From the NCBI RefSeq assembly GCF_011250565.1, contig NZ_JAANMS010000026.1:1-60854 (forward strand): a stretch of 60,854 bases of DNA. The letters are read 5' to 3'. Below the pieces are notes generated by a model that was not told where the DNA came from, did not search any database, and worked only from the letters and a program-made list of their open reading frames with translations. This stretch comes from Nocardioides sp. IC4_145. GTDB taxonomy: Bacteria > Actinomycetota > Actinomycetes > Propionibacteriales > Nocardioidaceae. Below, piece after piece: positions 53,137 through 60,854 of this stretch. Positions within the stretch are counted from its first letter, which is position 1, and the number at the start of each line of letters is the position of its first letter. The translations under genes were made by a program, and so were the position numbers.

Positions 53137-54741
53137 ATGGAGTTCGTCAAGCCCACCATCGAGTACGCCGAGCTCGCTCCGCTGCTCATCGTCCTCGGCG
53201 GCGCCTGCCTCGGCGTGGCCGTCGAGGCGTTCCTGCCCCGCTCGCTGCGCCGGACGGTGCAGCTGGTGCTGACCACCGTCGTGCTGCTCGCAGCGTTCGC
53301 GACCACGATCTGGGTCGCGACCGACCTCGCCGAGGTGGCCGGCGGTGCCGCGCGGGGGCTGCTCACCGCGGAGGGCACGATCGTCGTCGACGGCCCCACC
53401 GTCTTCCTGTGGGGCCTGGTCCTCCTGCTCTCGCTCGGAGGCGTGGCGCTGTTCGCCGAGCGCCGGATCGAGGGCGGGGTCTCGGCGTTCGCCGGCCAGG
53501 CCGCGGCGCTGCCCGGCACCGAGGCCGAGCGCGAGGCCTCCACCCGCGGCTGGGAGCACACCGAGGTCTACCCGCTGCTGCTCTTCGCGGTCGGCGGCAT
53601 GATGCTCTTCCTCGCCTCGAACGACCTGCTCACGATGTTCGTCGCGCTCGAGGTGCTCTCGCTGCCGCTCTACCTGTTGACCGGCCTGGCCCGTCGCCGG
53701 CGCCTGCTCAGCCAGGAGGCCGCGCTCAAGTACTTCCTGCTCGGCGCGTTCTCCTCCGGGTTCTTCCTCTACGGCGCGGCGCTCGTCTACGGCTTCGCGG
53801 GCTCGATGCAGTTCTCCGCGATCGCCGAGGCGGTCCGCAACGACACCGAGAACCAGGCGCTGCTCCTGGTCGGCATGGGCCTGCTCGCGGTCGGCCTGCT
53901 GTTCAAGGTCGGCGCGGCGCCGTTCCAGGGGTGGACGCCCGACGTCTACCAGGGCGCGCCCACCGCGGTCACGGCGTTCATGTCGGCGGCCACGAAGGTC
54001 GCCGCGTTCGGCGCGCTGCTGCGGCTGTTCTACGTCGCCTTCGGGTCCGACCGGTGGAGCTGGCAGCCGATGATGTGGGCCGTCGCGATCCTCACGATGG
54101 TCGTCGGCGCGGTCGTCGCGGTCTCCCAGACCGACGTCAAGCGGATGCTCGCGTACTCCTCGGTCGCCCACACCGGCTTCATCCTCACCGGCGTGCTCGG
54201 GGTGCAGGGCGCCGGCGAGCTCGCCGACGGCCAGATCACCTCGCTCCAGGCGGTGCTGTTCTACCTGGCGGCGTACGGCGTGGCCACGCTCGGTGCGTTC
54301 GCCGTCGTCACGCTGGTGCGCGACTCCAACGGCGAGGCGACCCACTTCGACCGGTGGGCCGGGCTGGGCAGGCGCTCGCCGTGGCTGGCGGGGGCCTTCG
54401 GCCTCTACCTGCTGTCGATGGCCGGGATCCCGCTGACCGCCGGCTTCGTCGGCAAGTGGGCCGTCTTCACCGTGGCGCTGTCCGCGGGCGCCTGGCCGGT
54501 CGTGCTCACGGCGATCGCGTCGAGCATCGTGGCGATCTTCTTCTACGTGCGCTACATCCGGATCATGTTCTTCACCGAGCCGCACGCCGGCACCCCGGCC
54601 GGCGAGGTCGCCTCGGTGACGACGCCGTCGCTGCTCACCTCCGCGACCATCGCGGCGGGCGTGCTGGCGACGGTGGTGATCGGCGTCGTGCCGGGCCCGG
54701 TTCTCGATCTCGCGGCCCGTGCGGGAGACTTCATCAGGTGA
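53137..54741 (+). CDS. nuoN: NADH-quinone oxidoreductase subunit N
   Basis: This 534-aa third antiporter-like channel has FVALEVLSLPLYLLTGLARR, FKVGAAPFQGWTPDVYQGAPTAVTAFMSAATK and SSVAHTGFILTGVLG. The ATG at 53137 lies 2 nt after the nuoM stop. The stop overlaps the prenyl synthase GTG. Confidence 0.95.
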   Translation: MEFVKPTIEYAELAPLLIVLGGACLGVAVEAFLPRSLRRTVQLVLTTVVLLAAFATTIWVATDLAEVAGGAARGLLTAEGTIVVDGPTVFLWGLVLLLSLGGVALFAERRIEGGVSAFAGQAAALPGTEAEREASTRGWEHTEVYPLLLFAVGGMMLFLASNDLLTMFVALEVLSLPLYLLTGLARRRRLLSQEAALKYFLLGAFSSGFFLYGAALVYGFAGSMQFSAIAEAVRNDTENQALLLVGMGLLAVGLLFKVGAAPFQGWTPDVYQGAPTAVTAFMSAATKVAAFGALLRLFYVAFGSDRWSWQPMMWAVAILTMVVGAVVAVSQTDVKRMLAYSSVAHTGFILTGVLGVQGAGELADGQITSLQAVLFYLAAYGVATLGAFAVVTLVRDSNGEATHFDRWAGLGRRSPWLAGAFGLYLLSMAGIPLTAGFVGKWAVFTVALSAGAWPVVLTAIASSIVAIFFYVRYIRIMFFTEPHAGTPAGEVASVTTPSLLTSATIAAGVLATVVIGVVPGPVLDLAARAGDFIR

Positions 54742-55760
54742 GCTCCCGATCGACCGCGGGCCTGTCGTCTGCGGGCCTGGCCCTGCCGGTGACCGACCCG
54801 ACCCTCGAGGCCCGCCTGCGCGACCGGATGGTCGAGGTCGAGGAGGCGCTGTACGCCCACGTGCAGAGCCGCTACCCCTACGTCACCGAGGCGGCCAGCC
54901 ACCTGCTCGACGCCGGCGGCAAGCGGTTCCGGCCGCTGCTGGTGCTCCTGGCGGCCGAGGCCGGTCCGCACCCGCTGGCCGAGGAGGTGCTCGCCGCGGC
55001 GTGCGTCGTGGAGATCACCCACGTCGGCTCGCTGTACCACGACGACGTCATGGACGAGGCCGCCCTGCGGCGCGGCGCGGACTCCGCCAACGCCCGCTGG
55101 GACAACCACGTCGCGATCCTCACCGGCGACTTCCTCTTCGCGCGGTCCTCCGAGCTGACCGCGCAGCTCGGCCCGGACGCGGTCAAGATCCAGGCCGAGA
55201 CCTTCAGCCGGCTCGTCGAGGGCCAGATCCTCGAGACCGTGCCGCCGGGCGAGGGCGAGGACCCGCTCGCGCACTACCTCGACGTGGTCGCCGGCAAGAC
55301 CGGCTCGCTCATCGCCACCTCCGCCCGCTACGGCGCCCGGTTCGGCGGCGCGTCGCCGGAGGTCGAGGAGGCGTTGACGGCGTACGGCGAGATCGTCGGC
55401 ACCGCCTTCCAGCTCTCCGACGACATCCTCGACATCGCCTCGGAGTCCGCCGAGTCCGGCAAGACCCCCGGCACGGACCTGCGCGAGGGCGTCCCGACGC
55501 TCCCGGTGCTGATGGCCCGCGCCTCGACCGACCCGGCCGACGCCCGCCTGCTCGAGCTGCTCGACGCCGACCTGGCCGACGACCAGCTCCACGCCGAGGC
55601 GCTGGACCTGCTGCGCAAGCACCCGGCCCTCGAGGAGGCCCGCGCGTACGTCGTCGGGCGCGCCGCCGAGGCCAAGGAGCTGCTCACCGTGCTCCCCGCC
55701 GGCCCGGTCCGCGACGCCCTCGAGGCCTTCGCCGACGTCGTGGCGGTCCGCTCCGCCTGA
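54738..55760 (+). CDS. polyprenyl diphosphate synthase (menaquinone side chain)
   Basis: This 340-aa all-trans prenyl transferase has the first aspartate motif in GSLYHDDVMDEAALRRG, the second in FQLSDDILDIASE and the substrate-binding GGKRFRP. Its position as the last gene of the nuo operon, with translational coupling to nuoN, suggests it makes the isoprenoid tail of menaquinone, the electron acceptor of complex I. Chain length cannot be read with certainty. Confidence 0.92.
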   Translation: MSSRSTAGLSSAGLALPVTDPTLEARLRDRMVEVEEALYAHVQSRYPYVTEAASHLLDAGGKRFRPLLVLLAAEAGPHPLAEEVLAAACVVEITHVGSLYHDDVMDEAALRRGADSANARWDNHVAILTGDFLFARSSELTAQLGPDAVKIQAETFSRLVEGQILETVPPGEGEDPLAHYLDVVAGKTGSLIATSARYGARFGGASPEVEEALTAYGEIVGTAFQLSDDILDIASESAESGKTPGTDLREGVPTLPVLMARASTDPADARLLELLDADLADDQLHAEALDLLRKHPALEEARAYVVGRAAEAKELLTVLPAGPVRDALEAFADVVAVRSA

Positions 55761-55785
55761 CGGCCCGGCATCCGGGCCGTTTCTG
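55760..55785 (+). terminator. Rho-independent terminator of the nuo operon
   Basis: CGGCCCGG (55761-55768) pairs with CCGGGCCG (55772-55779) around a 3-nt loop, followed by TTTCT. It begins at the last base of the prenyl synthase stop codon. Confidence 0.85.
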
Positions 55786-55837
55786 CGGCTCGCGGCCGGG
55801 AAGGGTCTCCTCCGAAGCGACACGAGGAGGAGCTCGA

Positions 55838-56158
55838 GTGAGCCAGATGCAGATGATCCGGGCCGAGATGGTCCAGGCCGCGGACGTGGCCCGGGACAGC
55901 GCCGCCGAAGCGCGGAAGCTGGGATCCTCCGACCACCTCGCCACGGCGGCCTGGACGCTCCCCGGGGCCGACTGCACCACGCACCTCACCGAGCTCGGGA
56001 CCTCGTGGGACGACGCCGTCGAGGCGTGGGCTCGTGACGTGCTGGCCTTCGCCGAGGACCTCGGCCTCCACGCCGACGACGTGACCGGCACCGACTCCGA
56101 CGCCGGCGGGCTGCTCGACGGCCTGGGCGGTCTGCTCGGTGGCGAGGAGGAGGACTGA
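55838..56158 (+). CDS. small WXG100/EspC-like protein, probable type VII secretion partner
   Basis: This 106-aa acidic, helical protein has no signal peptide. The segment AAWTLPGADCTTHLTELGTSWDDAVEAWARDVLAFAEDLGLHADDV resembles WXG100/EspC-type helical hairpins: two helices joined by a turn, with W spaced from a C-terminal acidic end. It has a Gly-rich tail. The GTG at 55838 has a strong GAGGAGG ribosome site. It is stop-start coupled to the next gene, the usual place for the small partner of a type VII effector. The family assignment is a pattern match by eye. Confidence 0.6.
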   Translation: MSQMQMIRAEMVQAADVARDSAAEARKLGSSDHLATAAWTLPGADCTTHLTELGTSWDDAVEAWARDVLAFAEDLGLHADDVTGTDSDAGGLLDGLGGLLGGEEED

Positions 56159-57207
56159 TGCCGGCGACCTTCGGCGACGTCCGCCACTGGCGAGCGGCTC
56201 CGCTCGGGACGGCCGGCGACGGGCTGAAGGGCGACGCCGACGGGCTCGAGCGCACCCGCGACGCCCTGGCGGCCCAGGCGGTCCCCGACTCGTGGACCGG
56301 CCTCGCACGCCTCGTGGCGGAGGGGCGGCGCCAGCTGCTGCTGTCGCGGATCGACGTGCACATCGCGGGCAAGCGAGCGGTCCAACGGGCGCTCTACACC
56401 GCGGAGGACGACGTCACCACCATCGAGCGGCTGGTCACCGACGTCGAGACAGCCGCCCGGACCCAGGAATTCGCCCTCGGTGCCGACGGGACGGTCACCG
56501 ACACCAGCGACCCGCCGACGTTCGACGACCCGCACGAGGCGCAGCAGTGGACGGCCCGGCGCACGGAGCTCGCGCAGGCGCTGGCCGACGACATCACGGT
56601 GATCCTCGGCAAGGCCGCCGCGGTCGACGCCCTGCTCAGCGGGAGCATCCCGAGCGGCCACGTCGAGGCGGTCGACGAGCGCGGCGTCCCCTCGCCCGAG
56701 GTCGCCGAGGAGTGGGCGACGATGACCGACGACGAGCGGCGCGCCTTCATCGAGGAGTACATCGAGGAGTACGCCGAGATGATCGGGATCGACACCCCGG
56801 AGCTGGTGTGGGAGCCGGAGTCCTGGGGGCCCAACGGCCAGGCCCGCGACGGCGGCGCGACCATCGCCCTCAACGAGCGGCTGCTCGACGACCCGCAGAT
56901 CATCAACACCCTCGCCCACGAGATGCGCCACGCCCACCAGTTCGAGGCGATCGACGACCTCGACGGCGGCTTCCGCTGGCCCTGGGAGAGCGACCCGTTC
57001 GACCACCACGAGGACCTCGGGGTCACCCAGGAGGAGGCCGAGACGTGGCGCGAAAACTTCGAGGACTACCAGGACGTCGACAACGACGGCTGGGACGCCT
57101 ACTACGAGCAGCCGGTCGAGGTGGACGCCCGCGAGGAGGGCCGTGAGGTGCTGGAGGACATGACCGCCGAGGAGATCGAGCGGCTCGCCGAGGAGGGCGC
57201 CCGATGA
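56158..57207 (+). CDS. WxG-domain protein with C-terminal HExxH metallopeptidase, probable secreted effector
   Basis: This 349-aa protein has two parts. The N-terminal 200 residues are helical with an early PDSWTGLA (WxG-type) motif, as in long type VII substrates. The C-terminal domain has LAHEMRHAHQ (His254, Glu255, His258) and downstream QPVEVDA (Glu321), together the ligand set of a gluzincin-type zinc peptidase. No signal peptide is seen. The small partner gene precedes it and a small soluble protein gene follows with a 4-nt overlap. A toxin-like or cell-wall-directed protease role is inferred. Confidence 0.7.
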   Translation: MPATFGDVRHWRAAPLGTAGDGLKGDADGLERTRDALAAQAVPDSWTGLARLVAEGRRQLLLSRIDVHIAGKRAVQRALYTAEDDVTTIERLVTDVETAARTQEFALGADGTVTDTSDPPTFDDPHEAQQWTARRTELAQALADDITVILGKAAAVDALLSGSIPSGHVEAVDERGVPSPEVAEEWATMTDDERRAFIEEYIEEYAEMIGIDTPELVWEPESWGPNGQARDGGATIALNERLLDDPQIINTLAHEMRHAHQFEAIDDLDGGFRWPWESDPFDHHEDLGVTQEEAETWRENFEDYQDVDNDGWDAYYEQPVEVDAREEGREVLEDMTAEEIERLAEEGAR

Positions 57208-57728
57208 GCAGCCCCGACGCCCAGCTCGACGACCTGCTCGACGCCTGGCTCGCGGACCCGTCGCCGGAGACCCGGCAGCCGCTCGTGGCGGCCGCCCGCG
57301 CGGCCGGTGCCGAGGACGACCGCGGCGTACGCCGGCAGGCGGCCCGGTTGCTGCGCGACGGCGATCCCGCCCAGGCGCTGCGGGTGCTGGAGTCCGCGCT
57401 GCCCGGCGCCGTGCTCAGCCCCTCGCTGCACGCCGGGATCGCGACCGCCCTCCGCGCGCTCGACCGGCCCGCGGAGGCCGAGCGGCACGAGCGCGCCTCC
57501 CGAGCCGCCGTCGCGACCGTCCTCGCCTCGGGCGACGGGACCGCCGAGAAGCCCTGGTCGGTGCTGCGCGTGGCCGACGAGCACGACGTGCTGCGTGCGC
57601 TCGGCCGGCGCCCGGAGGGGCAGAGTCTGGTCGAGCGCGGCGGCCGGACGCTCGACCGCCTCGTCACGACCGACGGCGGCGAGGCGTGGTTCAGCGTCGC
57701 GGTCGCCCCCGCTCCCACGCGTGGCTGA
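57204..57728 (+). CDS. small soluble protein of the metallopeptidase cassette, possible immunity or chaperone
   Basis: This 174-aa protein is not confidently recognised. The N-terminal half is Ala/Arg-rich and helical, like TPR repeats (AARLLRDGDPAQALRVLESALPG). The C-terminal half (KPWSVLRVADEHDVLRALGRRPEGQSLVERGG, ending EAWFSVAVAPAP) loosely resembles DUF4919-type domains. It is cytoplasmic by sequence. Position directly after the peptidase suggests an immunity or chaperone role, which is inference. Confidence 0.6.
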   Translation: MSSPDAQLDDLLDAWLADPSPETRQPLVAAARAAGAEDDRGVRRQAARLLRDGDPAQALRVLESALPGAVLSPSLHAGIATALRALDRPAEAERHERASRAAVATVLASGDGTAEKPWSVLRVADEHDVLRALGRRPEGQSLVERGGRTLDRLVTTDGGEAWFSVAVAPAPTRG

Positions 57729-58782
57729 GGCAGTGGGCGGGGCGGCCCGGCTCGTCCCGGCGGCGGTGTCCGTCCTGGCCCTCGCGCTGCTCGGCGCCTG
57801 CGGGGACGACGAGCCCACGGCCGGCCCGACCGGCGGCACCGGCGCGGGCGGCGCGGGCAGCGCTGCCGGCGACGTGCCGTTCGAGCTCGTGACCACCGAC
57901 GACCTCGCGGTCAGCCCGGACGGCGGCCGCCTGCTCGCCGACTGCTGGGACGGCCGCTGCACCTGGGACGCCGCCACCGGCGAGCTGGCGCAGGAGCCCG
58001 ACGGGAGCTCGGTCGCGGTCGCTCCCGACTGGTCCACCGTGGCCAGGGTCGACGACGGCGACGTGGTGCTGGTCGGCCTCGAGGACGGCGAGGTGGTGCA
58101 GACCCTCCGCGGCCTCGCGGACGCGGAGGTGACCGACGGCTCGCCGGTGAGCGCGGTCGCCTACAGCTCGGACGGCGCGCTGGTCGCGGCCGCCGGTCTC
58201 GACGGGTCGGTGCGGGTCTGGTCGGTCGACGACGGCAGCGAGCAGGCGGCGTTCACCGCGGCGTACGCCCCGCAGGTCCTGGCGTTCAGCCCCGACGGGG
58301 CGCTGCTCGCGCTCGCCGGCGGGGGACCGGTCGAGGTCCGCGACCTCGACGACGGCGAGGCCGTCGCCACGGTCGGGGACTCCGGCCGCAACGGCGCGCT
58401 GGCCTGGACGCCCGACGGCCGGCACCTCGTCGGCCCCGGCCCGGACGAGGCGCCGACCGTGTGGCGGCTGCCGGGGCTCCAGCCCGTGGACGAGCTGTCG
58501 GGGGTGCGGCTGCACGAGGCGGCGGTGGCCCCGGACGGGCGGACCGTCGCGGTCACCGCGTTCGACACCACCGAGGTCCGGCTGTGGCGCCCGGCGGCGC
58601 TCGGTAGGCCGGGTCGGGCCCGGACGCTGAGGGGGCACACCGGCGAGCCCGGGGCCGTGGCCTTCGCGCCCGACGGCGCGACGGTCTGGTCGGTCGCCGC
58701 CGACGACGGCGTCCGCGGGTGGGACGTGCGGTCCGGCGGGCCGACGACGGCGTACGACCTGCCGGTCGGTCCCGACCGGTGA
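57721..58782 (+). CDS. WD40-repeat lipoprotein
   Basis: This 353-aa protein starts at the GTG at 57721 (or 57733) and overlaps the preceding gene by 8 nt. A lipobox (LALLGAC) follows a hydrophobic signal. The rest shows beta-propeller repeats (SAVAYSSDGALVAAAGLDGSVRVWSVDDG; LAFSPDGALLALAGGGPVEVRDLDDG; VAFAPDGATVWSVAADDGVRGWDV). It is anchored outside the membrane and probably binds a partner. It may belong to the effector cassette through co-translation. Confidence 0.8.
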   Translation: MAEAVGGAARLVPAAVSVLALALLGACGDDEPTAGPTGGTGAGGAGSAAGDVPFELVTTDDLAVSPDGGRLLADCWDGRCTWDAATGELAQEPDGSSVAVAPDWSTVARVDDGDVVLVGLEDGEVVQTLRGLADAEVTDGSPVSAVAYSSDGALVAAAGLDGSVRVWSVDDGSEQAAFTAAYAPQVLAFSPDGALLALAGGGPVEVRDLDDGEAVATVGDSGRNGALAWTPDGRHLVGPGPDEAPTVWRLPGLQPVDELSGVRLHEAAVAPDGRTVAVTAFDTTEVRLWRPAALGRPGRARTLRGHTGEPGAVAFAPDGATVWSVAADDGVRGWDVRSGGPTTAYDLPVGPDR

Positions 58783-58800
58783 GCCCGGCCGGGACCGACC
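58764..58800. terminator. inverted repeat between convergent genes
   Basis: GGTCGGTCCC (58764-58773) pairs with GGGACCGACC (58791-58800). An alternative tight stem CCGGTCGG/CCGACCGG (58762-58779) overlaps it. It spans the WD40-gene stop and lies 5 nt from the convergent PhoX stop. Confidence 0.5.
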
Positions 58801-58804
58801 CGGC

Positions 58805-60854
58805 TCAGGCGTGCCTGTAGACCACCGCGACCGAGGGCCGCGGGAAGTCGTCGGTGTGCGGCCAGGTGCTGGCCGGCGCCTCGAAGGTCGCACCGTCGAT
58901 CTCGCCGGGGTGCTGGACCGCGACGAAGAGCGAGCGGTCGCCGTCGGCCAGCAGCGGGCCGCAGGCCTCCGCGCCGCGCGGCACGGTGACGAACTGCTGC
59001 ACGCGACCGCGCTCGGCGCCGCTCGTCGGCACCCGGAAGATGCCGTCGTTCGAGCCGAGCGCGTTGCCGTCGGTGGAGATCCACAGGTTGCCCTCGGAGT
59101 CGAAGGCGACGTTGTCGGGGCAGCTGATCGGGCTGACCTTCGACTTGTCGTAGCCCGCGAAGTACGTCTCCTGCGCCGCCGGGTCGCCGCAGACCAGCAT
59201 CAGGTCCCAGGTGAAGGTCGTGGTCGCGTGGTCCCCGCGGGCCGGGGTCAGCTCGAGCACGTAGCCGTTGCGGTTGCCCGACTTCTGCTCCAGCGGGGCG
59301 CCGAGCGAGGGGCGGGTCATCGAGGAGCCGACCGGGTTGGCCTCGTCGACCGGCATCGCCTCCGAGCCGCGGTTGGAGTTGTTGGTCAGCGCGACGTAGA
59401 CCTTGCCGTTCACCGGGTTCGGCTCGACGTCCTCGGGGCGGTCCATCCGGGTCGGGGCGACCTTGTCGGCGGCCAGACGCGTGTCGATGAGGACGTCGGC
59501 GACGCTCATCCCCTCGACGTACGACGTGGTGTCGCTCGTGAGGCGGATCCACTCGCCGGTGCCGTCGTGGCGGCCGTCCTCGGTGCCGTCGCCGGTCAGC
59601 CGGGCGACGTACAGCGTGCCGCGGGTCAGCAGCGTCATGTTGTGGCGGCGGGCGGCGGCCCCGTTGCCGGGCCGCACCTTGTCGCGGGAGACGAACTTGT
59701 AGAGGTAGTCACCGCGCTCGTCGTCGCCCATGTACGCCACCGCGCGGCCGTCCTTCGCGAGCGCGACGTTCGCACCCTCGTGCTTGAACCGGCCGAGCAT
59801 CGAGTGCTTGCGCGGCGTCGAGCTGGGGTCGCTGGGGTCGAGCTCGACAATCCAGCCGAACCGGAACGGCTCGTGCGGCTCCGTGGTCAGGTCGAAGCGG
59901 GGGTCCACGGACGACCAGCCGCGGCCGGCGCCGGTCACGCCGATGCGCTTGTAGGAGTCGGCGTAGCGCGGGTCGAGGTCGCCGGAGGCGTCGAAGTACT
60001 GGTTGAAGTTCTCCTCGCCCGAGAGCACCGTGCCCCACGGCGTCGTGCCGCCGGCGCAGTTGTTGAGCGTGCCCATGACCCGACGGCCGGTCGGGTCGGC
60101 GGAGGTCCGCAGGCGCGGGTCGCCGGCGGCGGGGCCGGTGACGGTGAACGCCGTGCGCGCGCTGATCCGCCGGTTGTGACGGGCGCGGGTGTGGTCGGCG
60201 CGCAGCCACGACCCGGGCGTCCGGCCGCGGACGATCTCCAGCACGGACATGCCGTGGTTGAGGATCTCGATCTCCTTCTGCGTGTCCTCGTCGTAGAGAT
60301 CGGTGGGGAACATCAGGCCCGGGTCGGTGTACTCGTGGTTCACCACGAGCAGCGCGCGGTCCTTGCGTCCGCGCAGCGGCAGCACCCCGACGTAGTCGCA
60401 GTTGTAGCCGAACTGCTTCGCCGCCGCCTCGACCGTCTGCCGGCGCACGTCGAACCGCGGCGCGCCCTTCTCGACCGGGTCGCCCCAGCGCACCACGACG
60501 TCGCTGCGGAAGCCCTCGGGGCTGACCAGCGCGTCGCGACGGTTCGGCGGCACGGGCCGGAACGCCGTCCGCCCCAGGTCCGCCGCGACCGCCGCCCGCG
60601 CCACGCCTGCCCCCGCGCCCGCGCCGGGGGCAGCCGCCGCCGGCGCCGAGGTGAGCCCGGCCAGCACGAGCGCCCCGCCACCCACGGCCGCCCCCTGGAG
60701 CACCGAGCGCCGGGCCACGGCCTTCGCCACCTCGTCCCGGACGTGGCCGTGGTCGGTGGTGTTCGGCAGCGGCTGGTCGCAGGCGTCACCGCACCGGAAC
60801 CGGCAGGTCAGCTTGCTGCGGGAGCCGTGCGGTCCCTGGGGGGTGAGCAGGCGC
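58805..60854 (-). CDS. PhoX-family alkaline phosphatase, 5' end outside the window
   Basis: The frame is open from the window edge, so the true start is beyond 60854. The first visible residues include GSRSKLTCRFRCGDACDQPLPNT, matching the cysteine-containing leader of long PhoX proteins. A Tat-type signal follows (ARRSVLQGAAVGGGALVLAGL). The beta-propeller body contains PWGTVLSGEENFNQYF, ANVALAKDGRAVAYMGDDERGDYLYKFVS, RPEDVEPNPVNGKVYVALTNNS and SCPDNVAFDSEGNLWISTDG. These are the Ca/Fe-binding and active-site segments of PhoX-type phosphatases. An internal GTG at 60730 exists but would drop the conserved leader. Confidence 0.9.
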   Translation of the reverse strand, partial: RLLTPQGPHGSRSKLTCRFRCGDACDQPLPNTTDHGHVRDEVAKAVARRSVLQGAAVGGGALVLAGLTSAPAAAAPGAGAGAGVARAAVAADLGRTAFRPVPPNRRDALVSPEGFRSDVVVRWGDPVEKGAPRFDVRRQTVEAAAKQFGYNCDYVGVLPLRGRKDRALLVVNHEYTDPGLMFPTDLYDEDTQKEIEILNHGMSVLEIVRGRTPGSWLRADHTRARHNRRISARTAFTVTGPAAGDPRLRTSADPTGRRVMGTLNNCAGGTTPWGTVLSGEENFNQYFDASGDLDPRYADSYKRIGVTGAGRGWSSVDPRFDLTTEPHEPFRFGWIVELDPSDPSSTPRKHSMLGRFKHEGANVALAKDGRAVAYMGDDERGDYLYKFVSRDKVRPGNGAAARRHNMTLLTRGTLYVARLTGDGTEDGRHDGTGEWIRLTSDTTSYVEGMSVADVLIDTRLAADKVAPTRMDRPEDVEPNPVNGKVYVALTNNSNRGSEAMPVDEANPVGSSMTRPSLGAPLEQKSGNRNGYVLELTPARGDHATTTFTWDLMLVCGDPAAQETYFAGYDKSKVSPISCPDNVAFDSEGNLWISTDGNALGSNDGIFRVPTSGAERGRVQQFVTVPRGAEACGPLLADGDRSLFVAVQHPGEIDGATFEAPASTWPHTDDFPRPSVAVVYRHA

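Noticed and set aside
60728..60730. GTG at 60730 as the PhoX start
   Set aside because: The in-frame residues upstream match the conserved cysteine leader of the family, so the gene continues past the window edge.

Overview
The window is high-GC DNA with tightly packed genes, many 4-nt ATGA/GTGA overlaps, frequent GTG starts and many start codons directly behind a -10 box. This points to an actinobacterium. A BldN-type ECF sigma factor, DUF4229 and DUF5667 proteins and REP-like intergenic elements make a Nocardioides-type member of the Nocardioidaceae most likely (inference; no 16S rRNA is present). I saw no tRNA, rRNA, CRISPR array, prophage or transposase gene.

Layout: (1) 1-2989, minus strand: a DUF5667 membrane protein cut by the window edge, a BldN-like sigma factor and a HAD phosphatase. 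(2) 3041-10746: an acyl-CoA-synthetase-like ligase, a glutaredoxin-like protein, then rex-hemA-hemC-hemD-hemB behind a Rex operator. (3) 11018-20043: a secreted transglycosylase, hemL, a phosphatase and a system II cytochrome c maturation cluster (TlpA, CcdA, ResB, CcsB), plus small membrane proteins. (4) 20067-24537: menA diverging from menE-menC-menD. (5) 24577-34555: an NhaP antiporter with a C-terminal UBP zinc finger, a ferric ABC transporter behind an IdeR/DtxR-type box, and on the minus strand an unusual adenylation-carrier-acyltransferase fusion behind a second iron box, with a P450 and a GNAT protein upstream. (6) 34628-38271: a metal-dependent hydrolase, a REPIN-like element, menF and menG. 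(7) 38561-55760: the complete 14-gene nuoA-N operon behind a second Rex operator, ending in a polyprenyl diphosphate synthase gene and a clear terminator. (8) 55838-58782: a four-gene cassette resembling a type VII-secreted zinc-metallopeptidase effector with partners. (9) 58805 to the end: a PhoX-family phosphatase whose 5' end lies outside the window.

Most of the window builds one machine, the aerobic electron transport chain. Heme is made by HemA, HemL, HemB, HemC and HemD. Heme is attached to cytochrome c by CcdA, TlpA, ResB and CcsB. Menaquinone is made by MenF, D, C, E, A and G with the polyprenyl synthase (MenB and MenH are not here), and complex I reduces it. Rex, a NADH/NAD+ sensor, appears to tie heme and complex I together through near-identical operators in both promoters.

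The most novel candidates are the iron-box-linked adenylation-carrier-acyltransferase protein, the metallopeptidase effector cassette at 55838-58782, a two-promoter sigma-BldN-like regulon (the DUF5667 gene and the transglycosylase gene), and hairpin-forming repeats on both sides of nuoD.
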